Assembly: GCA_963703325.1 (NCBI GenBank)
Contig: OY969805.1
Span: 1,054,001-1,118,000, forward strand
Reading direction: 5' to 3'
Length of the DNA: 64,000 bases
Source: Aquilonibacter sp963703325
Lineage (GTDB): Bacteria; Vulcanimicrobiota; Vulcanimicrobiia; Vulcanimicrobiales; Vulcanimicrobiaceae
Each line of letters opens with the position of its first letter. Positions within the stretch are counted from its first letter, which is position 1. A program made the position numbers and the translations under genes. Under the pieces are notes generated by a model. It did no database searches and was not told the origin of the DNA. It saw nothing but the letters and a program-made list of their open reading frames with translations. This document shows, one piece after another, positions 17,679 to 25,985 of this stretch.

Positions 17679-18283
17679 GATTGGGCATTTTCGGCGGCAC
17701 TTTCGACCCGATTCACAACGCGCATCTGTTCTTAGCCGAATCCGCGCGCACGCTCGAGAATCTCGATCGCGTGCTCTTCGTTCCGACCAAGGAACAAAAG
17801 CATTACCGCAACTCGGCACAGGAAGACGCCGCTCACCGTTGCGCGATGATTCTCGCCGGCATCGAAGGCAACGCGGGCTTTGCACTCGATGAAAGTGATT
17901 TGCGCGCCGACGCCACGGGTTACACCGCCGATCTCTTGCCGCTGCTCAAGAAAAAATATTTGAACGCCGAGTTCACCTTCATCATCGGCGCCGACTCGCT
18001 CGCCAACTCACCATGGGAGCGCTTCGATGAGGTCCTCGAACAGCTCGAACGTTTCGTGATCGCACCGCGCATCGGCGTGCGCCCGGAGGCACTGCAGCGC
18101 GTGATCGCCGCCGTTCCCAAAACGTTGCGCGAGCGCATCGCCACACTCAACATGCCCGAGCTGACCGAGTCGGCAACACTCGTGCGGACCTTGCTCTCGC
18201 AGGGACGCAGCGTACGCTATCTCGTACCGGAAGCGGTATGGCAATACATCGTCGCGCACCGGCTCTACGGTATCGAACGCTAG
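17675..18283 (+). CDS. nadD: Nicotinate-nucleotide adenylyltransferase
   Basis: 202 residues. Makes nicotinate adenine dinucleotide in NAD synthesis. The start MRLGIFGGTFDPIHNAHLFL carries the GGTFDPxHxxH nucleotidyltransferase motif. FTFIIGADSLANSPWERFDE and LTESATLVRTLLSQGRSVRY are the later family motifs (the usual ISST region here reads ESAT). It overlaps the obgE stop as ATGA. The obgE-nadD pairing is common; rsfS, which often follows, is replaced by a DUF3465-type lipoprotein. Confidence 0.95.
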   Translation: MRLGIFGGTFDPIHNAHLFLAESARTLENLDRVLFVPTKEQKHYRNSAQEDAAHRCAMILAGIEGNAGFALDESDLRADATGYTADLLPLLKKKYLNAEFTFIIGADSLANSPWERFDEVLEQLERFVIAPRIGVRPEALQRVIAAVPKTLRERIATLNMPELTESATLVRTLLSQGRSVRYLVPEAVWQYIVAHRLYGIER

Positions 18284-18681
18284 CACTCGCCCTTGCGCTG
18301 CTGGCAAACGCCGGCTGCAGCGGCGGCGTCACCGAAAAGGCCGACAACGGGCAAATCTGCACGCTGTATGCGAGCGGGACCAGCGGCGCCGAAGTGATCG
18401 GCGAAGGCACGGTGGTTGAAGTCCTCGGGACGAGCAATGGCCCGAGCGGCGAACACGAGGGCTTCTTGCTCAAACTCAACCAGCAGTGCGATTTACTGTT
18501 ACGGATCGAGACCAACGTCGGGATCACCGGACCGGTCCCGCTGCGTTCCGGCGAAACCGTCACGGTCAAGGGCCAGTTCGAAGACGACCCCAGCGGCGGC
18601 GTCATTCATTGGACGCATCACGATCCGTCCGGCCGCCACATCGCCGGCTACGTGATCGCCGCCGGCAAGATCTACCAGTAG
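18238..18681 (+). CDS. DUF3465-like lipoprotein
   Basis: 147 residues. Signal peptide ends in a lipobox, LALLANAGCSGG (Cys27), so lipidation in the periplasm or outer membrane is predicted. The mature part resembles the DUF3465 family: GEGTVVEVL, HEGFLLKLNQQCDLLLRIET, and the ending GGVIHWTHHDPSGRHIAGYV. Members are small beta-rich (OB-like) proteins of unknown function. The start lies 46 nt inside nadD; the only in-frame canonical start that keeps the signal peptide is the ATG used. Confidence 0.75.
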   Translation: MAIHRRAPALRYRTLALALALLANAGCSGGVTEKADNGQICTLYASGTSGAEVIGEGTVVEVLGTSNGPSGEHEGFLLKLNQQCDLLLRIETNVGITGPVPLRSGETVTVKGQFEDDPSGGVIHWTHHDPSGRHIAGYVIAAGKIYQ

Positions 18682-18687
18682 GGCGAG

Positions 18688-19293
18688 ATGATCCTCGAAT
18701 CGATCGTCCTTGCGAGCGCCTCCCCGCGGCGGCTCGAACTGCTTCGCTCGCTCGGCTTGGAGGTGCTGGTCGAGCCCAGCGGCTATGACGAGCCCGACGA
18801 TCCTTCGATCGCGCCGGCAAATCTGGCAATCCGCCACGCGGCTGCCAAGGCGCGCGACGTGCAAGCTCGTTTCCCCGACGACCTGGTCGTGGCGGCGGAT
18901 ACGGTGGTCGACGTCGATGGGACGGCACTTGGAAAACCGCGCGATCGTGCCGACGCCGCCCGCATGTTGCGAGCGCTTTCGGGCCGGACGCACGCCGTGC
19001 ACACCGCCTACGCGATCGCATTTCCGGGGCGCCGAGACCTGATCCAAGAGTGCTCGACCACCCGGGTACGCTTTTATCCGCTCGCCGACGACGAGATCGC
19101 GCAGTACGTGGCGAGCGGCGAGCCGATGGACAAAGCCGGCGCGTACGGCATTCAGGGTCGCGCGGCGGCGCTGGTTGAGTCGATCGACGGCGATTTTTAT
19201 ACGGTCATGGGCTTCCCGCTTGCCCGCTTCGTTCGGGCATTGCGCCGGTTGGGTTTTGCGTTACCCACGGCGAAGAGCAACCTCAACGAATAG
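18688..19293 (+). CDS. maf: Maf-family nucleoside triphosphate pyrophosphatase
   Basis: 201 residues. Opens ILESIVLASASPRRLELLRS, the Maf signature with SxSPRR. DLVVAADTVVDVDGTALGKP holds the catalytic Asp, and KAGAYGIQGRAAALVESIDG is the next motif. Maf proteins hydrolyse dTTP/UTP or modified nucleotides and in several bacteria sit next to mreBCD, as here just ahead of mreC. Starts 6 nt after the preceding lipoprotein stop. Confidence 0.94.
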   Translation: MILESIVLASASPRRLELLRSLGLEVLVEPSGYDEPDDPSIAPANLAIRHAAAKARDVQARFPDDLVVAADTVVDVDGTALGKPRDRADAARMLRALSGRTHAVHTAYAIAFPGRRDLIQECSTTRVRFYPLADDEIAQYVASGEPMDKAGAYGIQGRAAALVESIDGDFYTVMGFPLARFVRALRRLGFALPTAKSNLNE

Positions 19294-19313
19294 GCCTTTC
19301 CCGGGAGCTGGCC

Positions 19314-20120
19314 ATCTTTACTTATCGCGACGAGCGCAAACTATTCGCGCTGATTGCCGTCATCATCGTGGCGGCGACGCTGGCGCTCGTGCAAATCAAC
19401 GCTGAACGCGCCGGCACAACGAGTCCACTCACCGCGATTGCGACATCGCTCGCGTCGTTTGCGGAAAGCGCAACGACGATCGTGATCGATGGTGTGCGCG
19501 GTGCGGGAACGTCGGTCGCCGAGCTGCCGTCGCTGGAAAAAGAGAACGCGCGCCTGCGCAACGACAACCGCGCGCTCAGCGATGAGAACACGCGCTTGCA
19601 CGAACTCGCGGCGCAATACGCCGCTGAGGCGAGCATCCGGCCGGCCGTTGACGCAAATCCCACCGGCATCGAAGCACGCGTGATCGGCTTTCCGCCGGAG
19701 AACGACTCGCGCACCGTCACCATCGATCGCGGTAGCAACGCCGGCGTCCACAAGGACGACGGTGTGATTGCGAGCGACGGCGTCGTCGGACGGGTCGAAT
19801 CGGTCGGTCCGTTCTCGAGCGAGGTCGTGCTCATCACCGATTACACCAGCCGCATTCCCGCGGTGACGCGCCGCGGACGGTATTGGGGTATCGCACGCGG
19901 CAATCTCTCGAGCGTGCGCGTCGAGTACATTCCGCAAGACGCACCGATCAAACCCGGAGAAGTGATCGTCACCGGTCAGGGTCGTTCGTTCCATTCCGGT
20001 GTGCCGATCGGCACGATCCTTTCGGTCGAGCGCGGCGACGCCACGCTGTATCAAACTGCCGTCCTTCGGCCCGCCGTCAATCTCGGCACCCTCGATCGCG
20101 TTGTCGTCGTCCCGCAATAG
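19314..20120 (+). CDS. mreC: Rod-shape-determining protein MreC, non-canonical start codon likely
   Basis: About 268 residues. N-terminal membrane anchor (FALIAVIIVAATLALVQI), then a coiled coil (PSLEKENARLRNDNRALSDE) and the MreC beta domain (ARVIGFPPENDSRTVTIDRG, GSNAGVHKDDGVIASDGVVG, LGTLDRVVVVP at the end). MreC links the cell-wall elongation machinery in the periplasm. The only canonical in-frame start, GTG at 19368, would cut the anchor in half. A GGGAG Shine-Dalgarno at 19303-19307 sits 6 nt before ATC at 19314; CTG at 19308 is an alternative. The start given is inferred from that spacing. Confidence 0.9.
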   Translation: MFTYRDERKLFALIAVIIVAATLALVQINAERAGTTSPLTAIATSLASFAESATTIVIDGVRGAGTSVAELPSLEKENARLRNDNRALSDENTRLHELAAQYAAEASIRPAVDANPTGIEARVIGFPPENDSRTVTIDRGSNAGVHKDDGVIASDGVVGRVESVGPFSSEVVLITDYTSRIPAVTRRGRYWGIARGNLSSVRVEYIPQDAPIKPGEVIVTGQGRSFHSGVPIGTILSVERGDATLYQTAVLRPAVNLGTLDRVVVVPQ

Positions 20121-20121
20121 A

Positions 20122-20631
20122 ATTCACATCCCGCGCGTTACCGCACCGGCATGGTACATTTCGGTTGCGTGGCTGCTGCTTGCGCTGTTTGCGCAAGCAT
20201 GTTTCATGCACGTGCTCACGATCCGCAACGTCGAACCAAATCTCGTGCTCGTGGCGGTTGTCTGGTACGCGATTCGCGTCGAGGCATGGCGCGCCGCAGC
20301 CTACGGTCTCGCTGCCGGCTTCGCACTCGATCTGCTCACCTTCGGCATGAGCGGCGGCGCCTGGACGATCGCGATGACTGCCGTCGCCTACTTCTCGAGC
20401 ACGATCTCGCGCGGATTCTTTGCCGATTCAATTCCGCTCGTGGCAACGATCACGTTCGTTGCAACGCTGGTGGTGCGATTGATCTACTGGGTCGTCATGA
20501 GTTTCGAAGGCTTTCCCAGCGGGCTTGCGGTGATGCACCTCCACCGAGCGCTCTTTGAAGCGGTGCTCAACGGCCTCGTGATGATGATGGTCATTTTGAT
20601 CAACCGGCGCTTCGACAACCGTTACGCATGA
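20122..20631 (+). CDS. mreD: Rod-shape-determining protein MreD, start uncertain (possible ATT)
   Basis: About 169 residues with five predicted membrane segments: WYISVAWLLLALFAQACFMH, LVLVAVVWYAIRV, AAAYGLAAGFALDLLTFGM, LVATITFVATLVVRLIYWVV, EAVLNGLVMMMVILI. The G-x-x-x-DL motif in GFALDLLTFGMSGG is typical of MreD. No ATG/GTG/TTG occurs in frame between the mreC stop and an internal Met after the first membrane segment. The upstream GTG at 19999 would add 41 Ser/Arg-rich residues read from mreC. ATT at 20122, one nt after the mreC stop, is the most economical start. Overlaps mrdA by 4 nt. Confidence 0.88.
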   Translation: MHIPRVTAPAWYISVAWLLLALFAQACFMHVLTIRNVEPNLVLVAVVWYAIRVEAWRAAAYGLAAGFALDLLTFGMSGGAWTIAMTAVAYFSSTISRGFFADSIPLVATITFVATLVVRLIYWVVMSFEGFPSGLAVMHLHRALFEAVLNGLVMMMVILINRRFDNRYA

Positions 20632-22499
20632 TCATCGATCGGCGGCGCACCCCACGCATTTCGTGGGAACGTTCACCCTGGCGCATTGCCGGTTTCATTG
20701 CGATCGTCGGCATCGCCGTGATTGCGTTGATCGTGCAGCTCGCGCACGTGCAACTCGTACAGGGCCAGCGCTACCGTGCGGCCGCGCTCGAAAACCAAGT
20801 GCGGCTGATCGAAGTCGCGGCACCGCGCGGTATGATCTACGACCGCGACGGTCACGTACTCGTGCGAAGCCGCCCGTCGTTTGTGGTCGGGTTGATTCCG
20901 TCCGAGATCACCGACATCGACAGCGTGCTCGCAACGCTCTCGCACACGCTCGGCATCGACGTCAGCAAGCTGCGCTACCGGCTCTACCACCACCGCGGCG
21001 TCAACTACGAAAGCTTCGCCCAGGTGCAAACCTACGAGCCGTACGGCCCGGTCGTGCTGGCGAGCGATCTGCCCGTCGCCAAGGTGGCGCGGCTCTCCGA
21101 GCTACTTGGTGATCTGCAGGGCGTCGATCTGGAGGTGCAGCCGATTCGCGGCTATCCGCTCGGCGCTACCGGAGCTTCGATCTTCGGCTATGTCGGACAA
21201 ATCACGCAGAGCGAATACGAGCGGCGCAAGCACGAAGGCTACACCCCCAACGACGTGGTCGGCAAAGACGGCATCGAATACGTCTACGACAAGTACTTGC
21301 GCGGCGAAGCGGGCGGCCAACGTGTCGTCGTCGATGCGCAAGATCAGGTGGTCCCGAGTATCAAGCTTCCGGCCAAGGCCGCGATTCCGGGTGACACGCT
21401 CATCACCAACGTTGACGGCCGGCTCGAGCAGATCGTGCAACGTGCGCTCGATGACGGCATTGCAAAGTGGTCGCACGGACGCAAGTTGGCCGGTGCGGTC
21501 GTCGTACTCGACCCGTGGACCGGCGGCGTGCTCGCGATGGCGAGCTATCCCGAATTCGATCCCAACGATTTTGCCGCCGACAATTGGAAGCGCGTTTCAA
21601 AGTATCTGCTCGATCCGACCGATCCGCTGTTCAACAACGCGATCGGCGCCGCGACGCCGACCGGGTCGACGTTCAAGATGGTTACCGGCACCGGCGTACT
21701 CACCGAAGGCTTGGTCAAACCCAAGGAAGTCGTGTACGACACCGGCCAGTGGAATTGCGGCGGCTACATCGCGCGCGACATCGCCGCGGGCGGTTTGGGC
21801 AACACGACCTTCGTGCCCGCGCTTGCCGCGTCGTCGGACGGATTCTTCTATCAAATGGCGTGGCGTCTTGGCTACACGCGCCTCACCAAGTGGGCGCACC
21901 TCTTCGGCGTCGGCAGCAAGACCGGCATCGATCTTCCCGGCGAGAATGCGGGCAACTGGCCGACCAATGCGTGGGAGATGAAGGTCTACGGCGTGCCGAT
22001 GGAGCCGAGCGAGGTGTGCATGCTCGGCATCGGGCAAGGGGCGATGCAAGCCACGCCGCTGCAGATGGCAGACATTGCGTCAGCAGTTATCAACGGCGGA
22101 ACCCTCTATCGCCCGCAGGTCGTGCGCGAGATTCGCACGCCGCAAGGTCAGGTCATCAAGACCTTCGCGCCGGAAGCTATTCGCCAAATTCCCGCTACCC
22201 AAGAGGCACTCGAACTCGTGCGCGAGGGCATGGGCAAAGTCACGGATCCCGGCGGTACGGCGTACGGACTGAAAATTGCGGGCCTGCCTTTTGCTGGAAA
22301 GACCGGAACGGCCGAAACCGGTAACGGCGCGGGAGCCAACACGACGTGGTTCATCGCTTGGGCACCGCGGGATCATCCCAAACTCGCGATGGCGGTGTTC
22401 GTCGATCGCAGCGGCGGCTACGGCGCAACCGTCGCCGCACCGATCGCGCGCGACATTCTGGTCAAATATTTTCACAAGAGCGAAGCCTACGCACCGTAG
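20628..22499 (+). CDS. mrdA: Penicillin-binding protein 2 (elongasome transpeptidase)
   Basis: 623 residues. N-terminal membrane anchor (IAGFIAIVGIAVIALIVQLA), then the PBP dimerisation/pedestal domain with GMIYDRDGHVLVRSRPSFVV. Transpeptidase motifs: SxxK in TPTGSTFKMVTG (about residue 349), SxN-type SSDGFFYQM, and KTG in PFAGKTGTAET (about 562). It cross-links peptidoglycan during rod elongation with MreBCD and RodA. rodA, commonly next, is absent: the stop codon is followed immediately by the end of a minus-strand accessory gene. Confidence 0.96.
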   Translation: MIIDRRRTPRISWERSPWRIAGFIAIVGIAVIALIVQLAHVQLVQGQRYRAAALENQVRLIEVAAPRGMIYDRDGHVLVRSRPSFVVGLIPSEITDIDSVLATLSHTLGIDVSKLRYRLYHHRGVNYESFAQVQTYEPYGPVVLASDLPVAKVARLSELLGDLQGVDLEVQPIRGYPLGATGASIFGYVGQITQSEYERRKHEGYTPNDVVGKDGIEYVYDKYLRGEAGGQRVVVDAQDQVVPSIKLPAKAAIPGDTLITNVDGRLEQIVQRALDDGIAKWSHGRKLAGAVVVLDPWTGGVLAMASYPEFDPNDFAADNWKRVSKYLLDPTDPLFNNAIGAATPTGSTFKMVTGTGVLTEGLVKPKEVVYDTGQWNCGGYIARDIAAGGLGNTTFVPALAASSDGFFYQMAWRLGYTRLTKWAHLFGVGSKTGIDLPGENAGNWPTNAWEMKVYGVPMEPSEVCMLGIGQGAMQATPLQMADIASAVINGGTLYRPQVVREIRTPQGQVIKTFAPEAIRQIPATQEALELVREGMGKVTDPGGTAYGLKIAGLPFAGKTGTAETGNGAGANTTWFIAWAPRDHPKLAMAVFVDRSGGYGATVAAPIARDILVKYFHKSEAYAP

Positions 22500-24250
22500 T
22501 TATTGGACGGTAACACCGCCTGTAGAAGTACAGTTAACTGCCAAGGTGTTGCCGAAATATTGGTCGGCACCTACCGAACCGAGAACGCTACCAGCAGCCG
22601 TATAATTCGCTGACGTATAGGTGAAACCGGCAACTGAACCCGACGAAGGCCCACCCGGAACCAACTCGGCAGCAACGGTGGTACTGCCGGCCTGGTTACA
22701 CGAGATGGTTATGTCCTCGCCGTAGAGACTATGCAGGGCTTGACCCGGCACGCTATATGAAGCCGCAGGCTGCGTAATCGTCACGATTTTATTCGCATCG
22801 GTTTCCACGATTTGGTACGACCCATTATCGAAAGGAACCGGATTGCCGTTGCCATCGACCTGGTATGGAATCGCCGTACCCGATTCATCCGCGACAAATA
22901 CGGTAATGTCGTATGCACCGTTAGAATACACACCTGGACCGCCATCGCAAGCGGTATCGCAGAGGTATGCTGATTGCAGAACGCCGCGCAGAACGAGCAA
23001 CGTCGGGGTTGTGTTTGCTCCCGGCTGAAGGCTGAACGTCTGTTGACCTTCGCTAAGAACGTAACCATTGGTGTTTGAAATACACGGGCCACCATCGGCA
23101 CACGGTCCATCAGGCTGGACCACACCCAGCGTATGCGAACCAGGGTTGGTCGTATACGTTAGCGTGATGTTCGCATAGGGCTGATTGCCCGAGCCGCTTC
23201 CCTGACTATTCGTGAACGTATAGACAGAGGTGTACGCGTAACTCCCGCCATTGGGAAGCGTACCGCTACCCGAAGGACCCGTTTGACCTTCGGTCACGTT
23301 GCCGTTCGGGGCAAACGCAATCTCATTTGCGATGGTTTCGCCGTCGAAAACGGCTGTAATGCCGCCATTGCTGTTGGCATCAAGGAATGCCGGCTTTGCA
23401 GACCTCGCAACCCGAAGCGCCGAAGACGGCGGCCCCAGGGCGGTACGGCCAAGAGGAATGCTGATAACCACGGTTCCGCTTCCGCTGGTCGGCGTGGCCG
23501 TGGGCGTGGGCGCGAGCGTGGGTGTGGGAGTGGGCGGCGTCGGCACCGGAGGCGGACTTTGCGTCGGAACGCTCGTCGGTGCGATAGAGGGTGCCGGCGT
23601 CGGCTGTCCGCTGTTCTGCGGAATGACGAACAACGCGAAGTAGTATGAGAGTGATCCCTCAAACGTGAACGGGCTCGGGTTGCTCGCGAAGGTGACGGTC
23701 GTTCCGCTCAGGTCCCGGGTCCTTCGAAATCGTATTGCCATCCTAGGCTCGGGCGAGTCGGATCGTACAGCGCGAGATAGTAATTCGCGCCCGAGAACAC
23801 ATCGGCCGACGGAATGACGATCGAGAAGTTCGGCGCCGTCGGTAAAACGATCGTTGCGCTCGAGTAGATTTGCACATACAGCAGCGCTGCCGCATCGGTC
23901 GGGAGCGCGGCCCTGCGAACGGACTGCACGAACCGCGTGAGCGAGAGCGGCGGCGAGGATGAGAACGCAGCGCTCGACACCACCGTGGTGAGTTGCGCGT
24001 TCGTCGCGGTTTGCGGAAGTGGAAGCGCCATGGTCGGCGCGTAGCCGGCCACGGTAGGGAGCGGCACCGGCTGCGGCGTCGCGCCGGCAGTCGCGGCAGA
24101 CAGAGAGACGGAGATTTGCTGCACTGCCGTCGCGGGCGTCGTGCTCGGTGCGGAGATCGGCGTCGGCGCGACAAATGGTGCCGGCGTCACGCCTTGGGTG
24201 CCCCCGCAGGACACGATCAAGGCGGCGAGCCCTACACTGAGGCTGCCCAT
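22500..24250 (-). pseudogene. Secreted lipoprotein of unknown function, broken by a frameshift near 23710-23722
   Basis: Two frames read as one protein of about 580 residues. The first (24250 to 23708) has a lipoprotein signal, SVGLAALIVSCGG, an APTP-rich stretch and a beta-rich domain ending ANYYLALYDPTRP and WQYDFEGPG before a stop. The second continues at once with DLSGTTVTFASNPSPFTF, a Pro/Thr spacer (about 45 residues of PTPT type) and a beta-rich domain with CADGGPCISN and YLCDTACDGG cysteine pairs, to 22500. A -1 shift in the CCCGGG run restores one reading. Either a recent mutation or a base-call error. An upstream ATG at 24292 is an alternative start. No family recognised. Stops flush against mrdA. 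Confidence 0.7.
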
Positions 24251-24490
24251 GAATAGAGAGTATTTCGAAGCTAGCAAAACGGCCGCTCCCATGCAATCTG
24301 CATTTGAGGATCGAGGCTGTGAAGAATTTATGCGATCTTGCGGACCGCGGCTTCAATCTACCATCTCTGCGGCGCAAACAATAGTGGGGCCGACGACAGA
24401 AGACCGGCATTAAGCAATTCTATTCATTGCTTTGAGATAGTCTTAATCGCTAGCGAGCAGCCGCTCTATATCTTCGAGATGTCTGCGTCG

Positions 24491-24665
24491 ATGTGAACGG
24501 GTTGGGCGCCGACACGACGTGTCGTGTGGGCGCCCTCCCATCATCCCGCGCTCGCGATGGCGGTCTTCGTCTGGCACAGTCGTTGGAGGGATGGTGCCAG
24601 TGTCGCCGGAGCAATAGCGCGGGAAATCTGGTCGAGGCTTTCTACCGAGCGCCCTCCACGCTCAG
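24491..24665 (+). pseudogene. Decayed fragment of a PBP transpeptidase C-terminus (mrdA-like)
   Basis: In the spacer between two lipoprotein genes, frame 24524 reads WAPSHHPALAMAVFV and then DGASVAGAIAREIW. This aligns with the mrdA C-terminus WAPRDHPKLAMAVFV and YGATVAAPIARDIL. The preceding NGLGADTT matches mrdA GAGANTT but lies in another frame, so at least one indel is present. Nucleotide stretches such as ACACGACGT and CTCGCGATGGCGGT are shared with mrdA. Same orientation as mrdA, 2.1 kb downstream of it. No start, no catalytic motif: a relic. Confidence 0.7.
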
Positions 24666-24680
24666 TAGATCGCGCCGGTG

Positions 24681-25871
24681 TCAGTTGTCGGCGAGCAGCG
24701 CGCTCGTGCCGATCTGCACTTGGTTCATCGTGCGAATGTACCAGCCGCCTTCCGCGCAGTACCAGGTCCACGGGAAGTTCTTGGCCGCATACTGCGTCTG
24801 CGTGTTCTGAATGTACGCGGTGACCGCGCTGGTGTCGTTCATCAGCACTCCCGCATCGGCCACGACCGCCCACGGATATCCCGATGGGTTGCTCAGCGTC
24901 GACCACTGAGGGTACGCCGAGTTGAAACCGTTCCACAACGAAAGCGCTTGCGACGAACTCGGCGAGATAACGCCTTCTACGATCGGGTAGAGCTGCGAGG
25001 TTGCATCCGGATACCAGTTCGACCATTTCGATTGGTTGAGCACGCCGTTCGGCTCGGACTTGGCATAGGCGTACGTCGAGGTCGACGCGTTCCAGAGCGA
25101 ACTTATTCCCGTAGCGACCAGTTGCGCGTCTTGCGTGTACGTCGTCGCATTGGACCCGTTGCCGAAGGCGTTTGACTCAAGGTGTGCGAGATCGGAAAGG
25201 CCGCGATAGACCTCCGCATTGTCCATCAGATACGCGAACTTCGTTCCGGGAAGTGCGATGGTGAGCCCGTCGCTCTGTTGAATCGCGACGATCGTCGTAG
25301 CGAGTTTCTCGAGCGTCGGTCTCAACGAAGCCACGTACTGTTGCGACGTCGGATCGCCGGTATCGTACAGTACGCGCGCCAGCGTTAGGAAGGTCGCGTT
25401 GTACGAGTCAACCGAGTCGGCGCTGTTCAACGGCGTTTCGACACCGCCGCTGTAGCCGTAATCGTAGATCGTGCCGCCGAGGCCCCACACGTCGCTCGTA
25501 TTGATGTGATTGACGAACCACGCCATCCACTGACGAACGTGCGCGAGTTGCCCGGGTACTTTTGTTAGCCCCGTAGCCGCAAGATTTGCGTAGTACGGCT
25601 CGATCTTCGAGCTCGTATAGAGAATCGCGCCGTCTTGCAGTTGTTGGGTATTCAGCCAGGCGGCTGCGCCCGCAATATTCGAGCCGTACGAGCTCGAGGC
25701 TGCCGGCGGCGAGCCGCTTCCGGTCGAGGCCCCGGCTGGCGTTCCGGTTGACGGGAGCGTCCCGCCACCGCCGCCCCCTCCGCCGCACGCGGTGAGCGTA
25801 AGAGCAAAAGCAATAATGCCGCACCCTGCTAAGAGCCGGCTGTTAAGAGTTTTCGAACTTGAATGATACAT
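24681..25871 (-). CDS. Lipoprotein with predicted alpha-helical-barrel (six-hairpin glycosidase-like) domain
   Basis: 396 residues. Lipobox LTLTACGGGG (Cys29), a Gly/Ser/Pro linker to about residue 60, then a domain of repeated helical hairpins. Conserved segments: KIEPYYANLAATGLTKVPGQ, VRQWMAWFVNHINTSDVWGL, NSADSVDSYNATFL, AEVYRGLSDLA, YPIVEGVISPSS and AGVLMNDTSAV. These recur in the same order in the protein at 30125-31207, so the two are paralogues. The (alpha/alpha)6-type pattern and repeated acidic and aromatic residues suggest a polysaccharide-active enzyme; this is inference, with no GH family assigned. Position after a glycosyltransferase operon supports it. Confidence 0.75.
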   Translation of the reverse strand: MYHSSSKTLNSRLLAGCGIIAFALTLTACGGGGGGGGTLPSTGTPAGASTGSGSPPAASSSYGSNIAGAAAWLNTQQLQDGAILYTSSKIEPYYANLAATGLTKVPGQLAHVRQWMAWFVNHINTSDVWGLGGTIYDYGYSGGVETPLNSADSVDSYNATFLTLARVLYDTGDPTSQQYVASLRPTLEKLATTIVAIQQSDGLTIALPGTKFAYLMDNAEVYRGLSDLAHLESNAFGNGSNATTYTQDAQLVATGISSLWNASTSTYAYAKSEPNGVLNQSKWSNWYPDATSQLYPIVEGVISPSSSQALSLWNGFNSAYPQWSTLSNPSGYPWAVVADAGVLMNDTSAVTAYIQNTQTQYAAKNFPWTWYCAEGGWYIRTMNQVQIGTSALLADN

Positions 25872-25903
25872 GCTGTTAATCCCTCCACAGCACGTATCGA
25901 ACT

Positions 25904-25928
25904 AAGAGACTACCGTTAATAGTCTCTT
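25904..25928. terminator. Hairpin in the gap between two accessory genes
   Basis: Perfect 9-bp stem AAGAGACTA / TAGTCTCTT with a 7-nt loop, lying between the stop of the 25986-27122 gene and the start of the 24681-25871 gene. The U-tract on either strand is weak, so it may be a factor-assisted terminator or an operator. Its position suggests that the gene at 24681 is transcribed separately. Confidence 0.5.
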
Positions 25929-25985
25929 TACAAACACCTTACCTAATGAACTTGCTAGTCGCTACCGGTAGTAGTTATCCACTGC

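Noticed and set aside
19999..20121. GTG 19999 as the true start of mreD
   Set aside because: Adds 41 residues rich in Ser/Arg/Pro, read through the conserved mreC C-terminus; no MreD has such an extension to my knowledge.
24493..24810. 105-codon plus-strand frame overlapping the 24681 lipoprotein gene
   Set aside because: Its start region is the decayed PBP fragment and the rest is the antisense of the lipoprotein gene.
25974..25982. TTATCCACT, one mismatch from a DnaA box, in the 25.9-kb gap
   Set aside because: Single isolated match far from the dnaA-proximal cluster; expected by chance.
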